Below are positions 7,373-14,662 of a stretch of DNA of 54,173 nucleotides, piece after piece. A program made the translations under genes and the position numbers. The notes under the pieces are model-generated. The model did not search any database. It saw only the letters and a list, made by a program, of their open reading frames with translations, and was not told the DNA's origin. The stretch is from an uncultured Butyricimonas sp. (GTDB lineage: Bacteria > Bacteroidota > Bacteroidia > Bacteroidales > Marinifilaceae): positions 1-54,173 of the forward strand of contig CALUMT010000038.1 in NCBI GenBank assembly GCA_944321845.1, written 5' to 3'. The stretch's first letter is position 1, and each line of letters begins with the position of its first letter.

Positions 7373-8608
7373 ATGAGAAAAGAATTGACCATTCAGACGA
7401 AAAGCGAGAAGATGACGCACGGGAGCGTGACGAGCAGGTACCAGGTGGACCCGAGGGGGTATTACGGGGAATTCGGGGGTGCCCACGTCCCGGAATGCCT
7501 GCGGGAGCCGGTGGAACGGCTGCAGACCGCGTACCTGGAAATCCTGGAGAGCGAGGATTTCAAACGGGAATTCGGGGAGCTGCTCCACGATTACGTGGGG
7601 CGGCCTTCCCCGCTTTACCCGGCACGGGGACTCTCGGAGAAGCACGGGTGCCGGATTTACCTGAAACGGGAGGACCTGAACCACACGGGAGCCCACAAAA
7701 TCAACAACGCGGTGGGACAGGTGCTGCTGGCCCGGCGACTGGGAAAGAAACGGATCATCGCGGAGACGGGAGCCGGGCAGCACGGGGTGGCCACGGCCAC
7801 GGCCTGCGCACTGGCACGGATGGAATGCGTGATTTACATGGGACAGACAGACATGGAGCGACAGCGGGTGAACGTGGAGCGAATGAGGATGCTGGGGGCG
7901 GAGGTACGCCCCGTGACGAGGGGAAAGATGACGCTAAAGGAGGCCGTGGACGAGGCCCTGCTCGACTGGACGACACGGGCCGGGGAAACGTATTACCTGA
8001 TCGGTTCGGCCGTGGGGCCACATCCCTACCCGGACATGGTGGCCCGGCTGCAATCAGTAATCAGCGAGGAAATCCGGCGACAGTTGCTGGCCCGGGAGGG
8101 GAGGGAATATCCCGATTACCTGATCGCCTGCATCGGGGGAGGCAGCAACGCGGCCGGCACGATCTACCATTACCTGGATGACGAGCGGGTGGGCATCGTG
8201 CTGGCGGAAGCCGGGGGAAAAGGTCCCGGGATGTCGGCAGCCACCCTGCAAGAGGGACGGCCGGGAATCCTGCACGGGACCAGGACGCTGGTGATGCAGG
8301 ACGAGCGGGGCGAGGTGGTGGAACCGTATTCCATCTCGGCGGGACTGGATTACCCGGGCATCGGGCCCCTGTTCGCGCACCTGTTGCAGCAAAGACGGGT
8401 GAGCACGGTGAGCGTCACCGACGAGGAGGCCGTGCGGGCGGCATTCGAGCTGACCCAGCTGGAGGGTATCATCCCGGCATTGGAATCGGCTCATGCCCTG
8501 GGAGCCTTGAAAAAACTGAGGTTCAAACCGACGGACATCGCCGTGCTGACCGTCTCCGGCCGGGGAGACAAGGATCTGGAAACTTACCTGGGGTACGGGC
8601 CGGAGTGA
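7373..8608 (+). CDS. trpB: Tryptophan synthase beta chain
   Basis: 411 aa, usual length for TrpB. PLP enzyme that condenses indole with L-serine to tryptophan. The Schiff-base lysine is K109 in HTGAHKINNA, the catalytic Glu is E131 in ETGAGQHG, and the phosphate-binding loop is GGGSNAAG (255-262). Additional signatures are REDLNHTGA and SAVGPHPYP. ATG 7373 is favoured over M14 (MTHGSVTS) by family length. The gene stands alone: no trpA, trpC or trpD adjoins, so either trpA is elsewhere or this is a second, stand-alone TrpB. Its own attenuator (7117-7309) suggests expression is tied to tryptophan supply. GC-rich codon use like hemW. Confidence 0.93.
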   Translation: MRKELTIQTKSEKMTHGSVTSRYQVDPRGYYGEFGGAHVPECLREPVERLQTAYLEILESEDFKREFGELLHDYVGRPSPLYPARGLSEKHGCRIYLKREDLNHTGAHKINNAVGQVLLARRLGKKRIIAETGAGQHGVATATACALARMECVIYMGQTDMERQRVNVERMRMLGAEVRPVTRGKMTLKEAVDEALLDWTTRAGETYYLIGSAVGPHPYPDMVARLQSVISEEIRRQLLAREGREYPDYLIACIGGGSNAAGTIYHYLDDERVGIVLAEAGGKGPGMSAATLQEGRPGILHGTRTLVMQDERGEVVEPYSISAGLDYPGIGPLFAHLLQQRRVSTVSVTDEEAVRAAFELTQLEGIIPALESAHALGALKKLRFKPTDIAVLTVSGRGDKDLETYLGYGPE

Positions 8609-8650
8609 AGGACGGGGAGACCGCCACCGGCAGCAAGCCTGTCGGGGCGG

Positions 8651-9811
8651 CTACCTGCCGATGCCCTCCAGGCGTTGGCGCCACACGTACAACGAGATGC
8701 AGGCCAGCCCCACCAGCACCACGAACACACCCACGAGAGCCGGATAGCGATAACCCAGACCGAACTCGATGGGAAGTCCCCCGGCATAGGCACCCAGGGC
8801 ATTCCCCAGATTAAAGGCCACCTGCACGCATGCCGCCCCCATCATCTCGCTACCCCGGGAGTTCTGCAGCAACAATAATTGCTGCGGGGAGGAAACGGCG
8901 AACAAGGCTGCCGTTCCCAGGCACATGCACACCACGGACAGCCAGCCAACGGAAGCGAAAAAGAAGGTGCCGAGCAAGGACATAATCATCACGACCTGGG
9001 TAACCTGAATCACCTTCGCCAGGCCGTAACGGTCACCGCATTTTCCCCCGACGAGATTACCGACCGTCATTCCCAGGCCGGCCAGAATCATGATCAGGGT
9101 CAATGACTCGGGTGCAAAACCGGCTTCCCGAATCATCTGCGGACTCACGTAGCTGAACCAACAAAAAACACCCCCGTTACCGAACATGGTGGTCAAAATG
9201 AGCAACCACGGCCCCAACCGTTTCAGGAAACGGAACTGCCCGCGCAAACCGGTGTCCGGCAACGCGGCCAAATCCGGAATCCAACGCCGAATCAAGGCAA
9301 AGACCAGTACACCCCAGGCCGCGTTGAACACGAAAGGCAAACGCCAGGACAATATCCCGCTCAACAAGGTGCCGAAAGGGACTCCGAACAGATTGGCTAT
9401 TGTCATTCCCGCCGTCATCAAGGCCACGGCCTCGGCCCCGCGGCCCTTGTCCGCCACCCGTTCCGCAACGATAGAGCCCACCCCGAAGAAGGCCCCGTGC
9501 GGCAAGCCGGACACGAACCTCGCCAACAACAGCATCCAATAGCCCGACGAGAGGGAAGCACAGAGATTGCCGATGACATAAATCAGCGCCAAGGCCAAGA
9601 GTATCTGCCGCAAGGGCCTCCGCCTGGCCACCAACACCATTAACGGCGCACCAACACATACCCCGGCAGCATAAGCCGAAATGAAATGCCCCGCCCGGGG
9701 AATGGATATACCCAAATCGGTCGCCACATCCGGCAATATACCCATCATCACGAATTCCGCGATTCCCAAACCCAGGGTCCCCGCGGACAATGCCAATAAA
9801 CTTCTCTTCAT
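8651..9811 (-). CDS. MFS transporter, AraJ/drug-efflux (DHA1) type
   Basis: 386 aa with 12 predicted membrane helices, inner membrane. N-terminal LGIAEFVMMGILPDVATDLG, then AGVCVGAPLMVLVARRRPLR between helices 2 and 3, and RFVSGLPHGAFFGVGSIVAE match the AraJ/CmlA-like drug:H+ antiporter family of sugar-efflux and multidrug transporters. The ATG at 9811 (MKRSLLAL) follows a GGAAG element. An in-frame codon at 9868 would add 19 residues that do not look like a signal. It converges on trpB with 42 bases between. The substrate cannot be told from sequence; export of an aromatic compound is possible but nothing shows it. Confidence 0.88.
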   Translation of the reverse strand: MKRSLLALSAGTLGLGIAEFVMMGILPDVATDLGISIPRAGHFISAYAAGVCVGAPLMVLVARRRPLRQILLALALIYVIGNLCASLSSGYWMLLLARFVSGLPHGAFFGVGSIVAERVADKGRGAEAVALMTAGMTIANLFGVPFGTLLSGILSWRLPFVFNAAWGVLVFALIRRWIPDLAALPDTGLRGQFRFLKRLGPWLLILTTMFGNGGVFCWFSYVSPQMIREAGFAPESLTLIMILAGLGMTVGNLVGGKCGDRYGLAKVIQVTQVVMIMSLLGTFFFASVGWLSVVCMCLGTAALFAVSSPQQLLLLQNSRGSEMMGAACVQVAFNLGNALGAYAGGLPIEFGLGYRYPALVGVFVVLVGLACISLYVWRQRLEGIGR

Positions 9812-9960
9812 AGCCTTACTTCCTTTAAAATCGCCGCGAAAATATATCAAACCACCAGATGTTCGCATTCATGACCGGACAAAAAGAGCACATTCCCGGA
9901 ATGGCAACGGGGAAAGAAGGGAAGAAAGTAGCTTATTTTTAATTGTTTTCACGCGAAATG

Positions 9961-9991
9961 TTTGCAAGTTAAAAGATTATCGTTAATTTTG
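9961..9991 (+). promoter_or_regulatory. Consensus promoter of the rplM-rpsI-rpsB-tsf operon
   Basis: TTTG (9961-9964), 19 bases, TAATTTTG (9984-9991). A perfect Bacteroidetes promoter, with transcription expected from about 9998. Confidence 0.85.
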
Positions 9992-9997
9992 CGGCTC

Positions 9998-10181
9998 ATT
10001 TTGGAGTGGAGTATCCCGCCCGCACGCGGCGCACCTTAGCCATGCCAAGCGTGTGGAAATGAAAGGGACCGGGGAATTTTGTTTTGCCCAAAACCTCGTT
10101 TATCAACCGGCCCGTGGAGTTTCAGGCGGATGCCTCGCGACAAGTGAACAAACAGAAGTATAATTTTAAAAATTAAGTAAA
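9998..10181 (+). promoter_or_regulatory. Long leader of the rplM operon, possible ribosomal-protein leader
   Basis: About 184 untranslated bases, GC-rich in an otherwise AT-rich gap and with several short complementary segments (for instance the GCCCGCACGCGGCGC part and GGACCGG with CCGGCCC). Leaders in front of rplM are known autoregulatory sites in several bacteria, and an RNA motif of this kind has been proposed for Bacteroidia. I cannot confirm the fold by eye. Confidence 0.45.
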
Positions 10182-10637
10182 GTGGATCAGAACAGTTACA
10201 AAACAACTTATGTCAACAAAGCCACCGCACAAAAAGAGTGGATTTTGATTGACGCTGAAAATCAAGTTGTGGGACGTCTTGCCGCTAAAGTTGCGAAACT
10301 GTTGAGAGGTAAGTACAAACCCAGCTACACCCCGCACGTGGATTGCGGCGATAACGTGATTATCATTAACGCAGAAAAGATTATCTTGACGGGTAACAAG
10401 ATGACCGACAAGGTATATCGTCGTCACACGCAGTATCCCGGCGGACAAAGAACTACTACCCCGGCTGAATTGATGAAACGATTCCCGGATAGAATCCTGA
10501 GACATGCCATCGAAGGTATGCTACCGAAAAACCGCCTTGGAAGAGCTGTTGCCAAGAATTTGTACATTTACGCTGGCACGGAGCACAAACACGAAGCTCA
10601 ACAGCCGAAATTAATTGATGTAAACGTAATTAAATAA
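10182..10637 (+). CDS. rplM: 50S ribosomal protein L13
   Basis: 151 aa. Typical L13 sequence: KEWILIDAENQVVGRLAAKVA, LLRGKYKPSYTPHVDCGDNV, INAEKIILTGNK, YPGGQRTTTPAELM, GMLPKNRLGRA. The start codon is GTG at 10182. The N terminus (MDQNSYKTTYVNKA) agrees with other Bacteroidales L13 proteins, so this start is preferred. First gene of a four-gene operon; rpsI follows after 6 bases, the usual L13-S9 pairing. Confidence 0.97.
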   Translation: MDQNSYKTTYVNKATAQKEWILIDAENQVVGRLAAKVAKLLRGKYKPSYTPHVDCGDNVIIINAEKIILTGNKMTDKVYRRHTQYPGGQRTTTPAELMKRFPDRILRHAIEGMLPKNRLGRAVAKNLYIYAGTEHKHEAQQPKLIDVNVIK

Positions 10638-10643
10638 CAGGGT

Positions 10644-11030
10644 ATGGAAACAGTTAACGCAGTAGGTAGAAGAAAAACAGCCGTTGCGCGTGTTTATCTC
10701 AGCGAAGGAAAAGGTAATATTACCGTGAACAAAAAGAGCTTGGAAGAATATTTCCCGTTGGCTACTCTTCAATACGTGGTGAAACAACCGCTGGAATTGT
10801 TGGGCGTAATGGGACAATACGATATTAAGGTGAACGTTGCCGGAGGCGGATTCAACGGTCAGGCAGAGGCTTTACGTCTGGGTATCGCCCGCGCACTGGT
10901 TAAAGTGAACGCCGAGGACAAAACCAAATTAAGAGCCGCTGGCTTCATGACGAGAGATTCCCGTGAGGTTGAGCGTAAGAAACCGGGTCGTCCTGGTGCA
11001 CGTAAGAGATTCCAATTCTCTAAACGTTAA
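10644..11030 (+). CDS. rpsI: 30S ribosomal protein S9
   Basis: 128 aa, full length. N-terminal [16 protein letters not shown] and the C-terminal tail [18 protein letters not shown] (the basic tail that reaches the P-site tRNA) are diagnostic. Six bases after rplM, translated from the same transcript. 96 bases to rpsB contain a hairpin. Confidence 0.97.
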   Translation: METVNAVGRRKTAVARVYLSEGKGNITVNKKSLEEYFPLATLQYVVKQPLELLGVMGQYDIKVNVAGGGFNGQAEALRLGIARALVKVNAEDKTKLRAAGFMTRDSREVERKKPGRPGARKRFQFSKR

Positions 11031-11047
11031 ACGGAGTTTAGTATCTA

Positions 11048-11084
11048 AATTGGCGGGACTCCATGATTGGGCTACCCGGCAATT
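11048..11084 (+). promoter_or_regulatory. Hairpin in the rpsI-rpsB gap
   Basis: AATTG (11048-11052) with CAATT (11080-11084), a G-G mismatch, then CGGG (11054-11057) with CCCG (11075-11078). It lies 43 bases before rpsB. S2 is known to control rpsB-tsf through the leader in E. coli; a similar role here is only possible. Confidence 0.4.
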
Positions 11085-11126
11085 GAGTAAATTAAAGAAT
11101 GTAAACTTATTAAGAAAACGACGATT

Positions 11127-11915
11127 ATGTCAAATACTACTTTTGAAGAATTATTGAACGCGGGCTGTCACTTCGGACACTTGACCCGTAAATGGAATCC
11201 CAAAATGGCTCCGTATATTTTCATGGAGCGTAACGATATCCACATCATCGACCTGAACAAGACGGCCATCATGCTGGACAAGGCAAGCGCCGCCCTGAAG
11301 CAAATCGCCAAATCAGGCCGTAAAATTCTGTTTGTGGCAACAAAGAAACAGGCTAAGGAAATTGTTGCCGAAAAAATCGCCAATATCAACATGCCGTACG
11401 TTACCGAGCGCTGGCCGGGAGGTATGTTGACCAACTTCCCCACGATCCGTAAGGCCGTGAAGAAGATGACTACCATCGACAAGATGGAAAAGGACGGTAC
11501 TTTCGACCACCTTTCAAAACGTGAGAAACTTCAGATTGCCCGCCAAAGAGCCAAGTTGGAGAAGAACTTGGGCAGTATCGCCGACTTGAGCCGTCTCCCG
11601 GCAGCTCTGTTCGTGGTGGACGTGATGAAGGAGCACATTGCCGTTAAAGAGGCCAGAACACTGGGTATCCCGGTATTCGGTATGGTAGACACGAACTCCG
11701 ACCCGAACGTGGTGGATTTCGTTATCCCGTGTAATGACGACGCTTCAACCTCTATCTCTTTGATTATCGACAAGGTTGCCGATGCCATCAAGGAAGGTTT
11801 GACCGAAAGAAAGGCCGAGAGAGAGAAGGAAGGCGACAAGAAAGGCAACGAGAAAGCCGAAAAAGAGGCTCAGAACGTGGAAGAAGTTGCCGTTGAAGAA
11901 ACTTCCGCTGAATAA
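11127..11915 (+). CDS. rpsB: 30S ribosomal protein S2
   Basis: 262 aa. LLNAGCHFGHLTRKWNPKMAPYIF, ERNDIHIIDLNKT, RWPGGMLTNFPTIRK and TLGIPVFGMVDTNSDPN are S2 signatures. The C-terminal tail (from about residue 225) is highly charged, with Glu/Lys-rich low-complexity sequence, as in other Bacteroidetes S2 proteins. Third gene of the operon; paired with tsf as in most bacteria. Confidence 0.97.
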   Translation: MSNTTFEELLNAGCHFGHLTRKWNPKMAPYIFMERNDIHIIDLNKTAIMLDKASAALKQIAKSGRKILFVATKKQAKEIVAEKIANINMPYVTERWPGGMLTNFPTIRKAVKKMTTIDKMEKDGTFDHLSKREKLQIARQRAKLEKNLGSIADLSRLPAALFVVDVMKEHIAVKEARTLGIPVFGMVDTNSDPNVVDFVIPCNDDASTSISLIIDKVADAIKEGLTERKAEREKEGDKKGNEKAEKEAQNVEEVAVEETSAE

Positions 11916-11929
11916 TTAATCAAGATACC

Positions 11930-11961
11930 GATTTTAGATGTCCCCCGGGGCATCTAAAATC
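11930..11961 (+). promoter_or_regulatory. Strong intercistronic hairpin between rpsB and tsf
   Basis: GATTTTAGATG (11930-11940) is the exact reverse complement of CATCTAAAATC (11951-11961), and the enclosed bases add CCCC/GGGG pairing. No T-run follows, so it is more likely an RNA-stability or partial-attenuation element than a full terminator. The tsf ribosome binding site (AAAGGAAAAAGGAGA) begins 5 bases later. Confidence 0.6.
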
Positions 11962-11984
11962 TTCTAAAGGAAAAAGGAGATATT

Positions 11985-12803
11985 ATGGAAATAAAAGCAG
12001 CAGACGTAATGAAGTTGCGTAAAGCAACAAACGCCGGAATGATGGACTGCAAGCACGCCTTGCAGGAAGCAGAAGGAGATTTCGACAAGGCCGTGGATAT
12101 CATCCGCAAGAAAGGTCTTATCGTGGCCAGCAAACGTGCAGACCGTGACGCCAAGGAAGGTTGCGTGTTAGCCAAGACTGACGGAAAGAATGCCGTTATG
12201 GTTTCCTTGAACTGCGAAACGGATTTCGTGGCCAAGAACGAAGGCTTCATCAACTTCACGACCCGCATTCTGGATGCCGCTTTGGCTAATATGCCTGCCA
12301 GCACGGAAGACTTGTTGGCTATCCAATTGGAAGGCAGAAGTATCGCGGATCAAATTTCCGAGCAAACCGGTGTTATCGGAGAGAAACTGGAATTAAGTTA
12401 TTATGGTTGCCTGAAAGGTGAAGACTGCGTGGTATATATTCACCCGGGTAACAAATTAGCTACCGTTGTCGCCTTCAATAAGGCCGCTGACATGCAAACC
12501 AAAAAGAATATCGCCATGCAAGTTGCAGCCATGGCTCCTATTGCCGTGGACAAGAACGATATTCCTGAAAACATCGTAGCTCACGAGTTGGAAATCGGTC
12601 GCGAAAAAGCCCGCGAGGAAGGCAAACCAGAAGCTATGCTGGATAAAATCGCTCAAGGCCGCTTGAACAAGTTCTTCCAGGAATCTACCCTGTTGAACCA
12701 AGTGTTCGAACAAGACGGTAAGATGTCCGTGAAAGACTACTTGAAGAGCGTGGATAAGGATTTAACCGTTACCGGATTCTTGCGTTACACGCTGAACGCC
12801 TAA
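11985..12803 (+). CDS. tsf: Elongation factor Ts
   Basis: 272 aa. Nucleotide exchange factor for EF-Tu. N-terminal UBA-like part VMKLRKATNAGMMDCKHALQ, then LNCETDFVAKNEGF, and a C-terminal segment with LLNQVFEQDGKMSV are typical. ATG 11985 follows an AAAGGAG at good distance. Last gene of the rplM operon, closed by the terminator at 12825-12860. Confidence 0.97.
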   Translation: MEIKAADVMKLRKATNAGMMDCKHALQEAEGDFDKAVDIIRKKGLIVASKRADRDAKEGCVLAKTDGKNAVMVSLNCETDFVAKNEGFINFTTRILDAALANMPASTEDLLAIQLEGRSIADQISEQTGVIGEKLELSYYGCLKGEDCVVYIHPGNKLATVVAFNKAADMQTKKNIAMQVAAMAPIAVDKNDIPENIVAHELEIGREKAREEGKPEAMLDKIAQGRLNKFFQESTLLNQVFEQDGKMSVKDYLKSVDKDLTVTGFLRYTLNA

Positions 12804-12824
12804 TCCGACGGTCAAGATACTTGA

Positions 12825-12862
12825 AATCCCCGGTTTGAATAACTCAAACCGGGGATTTTCTT
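12825..12862 (+). terminator. Rho-independent terminator of the rplM-tsf operon
   Basis: AATCCCCGGTTTGA (12825-12838) and TCAAACCGGGGATT (12844-12857) form a perfect 14-bp stem with a 5-base loop, followed by TTCTTT. Confidence 0.95.
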
Positions 12863-12880
12863 TGGCTATCTAAAAGGAAA

Positions 12881-12912
12881 TTTGGAGATTTAGTCTCATT
12901 CTATTATCTTTG
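12881..12912 (+). promoter_or_regulatory. Promoter of the HTH-kinase pair
   Basis: TTTG (12881-12884), 20 bases, TATCTTTG (12905-12912). The expected transcript start near 12919 means translation must begin at ATG 12936 and not at the in-frame GTG at 12912. Confidence 0.7.
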
Positions 12913-12935
12913 TGGCGGTTGCAAAACACATTACC

Positions 12936-13517
12936 ATGGACAAGCAAAAGCCGGAAATAATCGAGTTACTAAATGCCGTAGAGAAGAAATACGGACATCA
13001 TCTGAGAACAACAACCGATTTTGATGAGTTCTCTCTTCATTTGAAATCCAAGTACAACTATATAGTTTCTACTTCTACCCTAAAACGTTTGTGGGGATAT
13101 GTGAACGACACACACAAACCGCGGACTCAAACACTTGATTTATTATGCCGGTATATCGGGTTTGATTTTTTCAGCGATTTCTGCTATCACCTGAAAACGA
13201 GTACGGTATACAATTCCTCCTTCTTCTCCACAAAACAAATCCAAACGAAGGATCTGCAAGTCGGAGATCACGTGGAAATCGGTTGGGCCCCGAACCGTTA
13301 CGTGCTTCTACGCTACGAAGGGAAGAACATTTTCCAGGTGCTGGAGGCGAAAGAATCAAAACTGCAAAAAGGAGATTACTTCGAGACGGCCTGTTTCCTG
13401 TTGGGACAACCTTTGCTGTTATCCTATATCGCTCGGGAAGGCAACAAGACAGCACCCTTCATCGCCGGCCGTAACGGTGGATTAACGCTAATAAATCAGG
13501 TACTACATGAACAATGA
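12936..13517 (+). CDS. HTH-like regulatory protein coupled to a Ser/Thr kinase
   Basis: 193 aa from ATG 12936. Residues 1-80 (FSLHLKSKYNYIVSTSTLKRLW, then GYVNDTHKPRTQTLDLL) are a helix-rich, HTH-like domain I know from many Bacteroidales proteins of unexplained function. Residues 95-190 form a beta-rich domain with VGDHVEIGWAPNRYVLLRY and GDYFETACFLLGQPLLL. No membrane segment. The last 11 bases overlap the kinase gene, so the two are translationally coupled and probably act together, perhaps as a kinase substrate or an adaptor; that is inference. Confidence 0.7.
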   Translation: MDKQKPEIIELLNAVEKKYGHHLRTTTDFDEFSLHLKSKYNYIVSTSTLKRLWGYVNDTHKPRTQTLDLLCRYIGFDFFSDFCYHLKTSTVYNSSFFSTKQIQTKDLQVGDHVEIGWAPNRYVLLRYEGKNIFQVLEAKESKLQKGDYFETACFLLGQPLLLSYIAREGNKTAPFIAGRNGGLTLINQVLHEQ

Positions 13518-14661
13518 TTCCCTGTCTTCCGGTTTTTTTGGAGAAGATATCGCCGCAGATAACCAGGCATTCAGTGAACTAAAAGAATTTTACGTCTCGA
13601 AATCGGGATACAACCAATTACATATCTGCCGACGCTTTGGAAGACGGCATATCGTGAAAAGCCTGCAACCGGCCTACGCATCGCAAGAATTCTACAAGCA
13701 GCTATTAATAAAAGAATTCAATATCAGTTACCCACTGGAACACCCCAATATCCGGCATACGCTGGGACTGGAGAGAAACGAAACGCTGGGACTGTGCATC
13801 GTGATGGAATACGTGGACGGAATGTCCCTGGGGGAATTCATGCAAAGCGGAAAACTCACTCGAGCATTAGCTTACAAGTTCATCTCGGAGATCTGTGATG
13901 CACTACTCTACATCCACAACAAACAGCTTATACACAAGGACATCAAACCGAATAACATCCTCGTTACCTATAACGGGAACAATATCAAACTCATCGATTT
14001 CGGACTGGCCGACCAGGACGATTACGATATTTTGAAAATACCGGCAGGCACGAAGAGATACCTTGCCCCGGAGCAATTGGTTCCCCATGCCGTACTGGAT
14101 TGCCGCACGGATATCTACTCGCTAGGGATTATCATACAGGAAATGGCCGATATCCTAAAGGATAAGAAATTAATGGCCATCGCCCGGAGATGTACGCAGA
14201 AAATGCCGGAAAAGCGCTATAACACGACAGCGGAGATAAAAGACGCCTTAAAGAAAAAGAAGAAAATCATTCCTCCCGTGTATAAATATTCCGCCCTGCT
14301 GATTATAGTCATCATCGGCGGTTTCGGGCTGTTAAGGAATGGGCCTTTCTCTAACCGGGCATCATCCAGCCCCAATACTTATATGCCACAACCCTCAACA
14401 AATGTACCGGCAAGCCATATCTACCAAAAGGCATTGCTAAAAGCCCGTATCCAGCTCCAGCAGAAATTAAATCATTACGCCATCAACGAGGACGAACTAA
14501 AGCAGGATAGCAGCGAGTTATCGAACAAGCTGAAGAAATATCTGCATGAATATTTCCCTGACAGCACACAACGGGAAACCGTTGTCTATAAGCAAATCCT
14601 TTCCGAGATTGATCAAGACATCAAGCGGGAAATCAAACAAATCCGACAGCAATTACGATAA
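13507..14661 (+). CDS. Membrane-anchored eukaryotic-type Ser/Thr kinase
   Basis: 384 aa. The kinase domain covers roughly residues 25-250: ATP-binding K51 (HIVKSL), helix-C E70, catalytic loop HKDIKPNN (143-150), DFG (164-166) and APEQ (187-190) are all present, so it should be active. The N-terminal glycine loop is poorly conserved (VSKSGYNQLHI). A single membrane helix (about 261-276) is followed by a Pro/Ser linker and a coiled-coil-like periplasmic tail (KARIQLQQKLNHY to the end). It overlaps the HTH-like gene upstream. Its stop is one base from the stop of the convergent BspA-like gene. Together with the envelope proteins opposite it may sense an envelope signal. Confidence 0.85.
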   Translation: MNNDSLSSGFFGEDIAADNQAFSELKEFYVSKSGYNQLHICRRFGRRHIVKSLQPAYASQEFYKQLLIKEFNISYPLEHPNIRHTLGLERNETLGLCIVMEYVDGMSLGEFMQSGKLTRALAYKFISEICDALLYIHNKQLIHKDIKPNNILVTYNGNNIKLIDFGLADQDDYDILKIPAGTKRYLAPEQLVPHAVLDCRTDIYSLGIIIQEMADILKDKKLMAIARRCTQKMPEKRYNTTAEIKDALKKKKKIIPPVYKYSALLIIVIIGGFGLLRNGPFSNRASSSPNTYMPQPSTNVPASHIYQKALLKARIQLQQKLNHYAINEDELKQDSSELSNKLKKYLHEYFPDSTQRETVVYKQILSEIDQDIKREIKQIRQQLR

Positions 14662-14662
14662 A

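Noticed and set aside
7495-8181. 228-codon plus-strand open frame inside trpB
   Set aside because: Alternate frame of trpB with Gly/Arg/Asp-rich sequence and no start signal.
13903-14088. Minus-strand frame inside the kinase gene
   Set aside because: Shadow of the kinase catalytic loop region.
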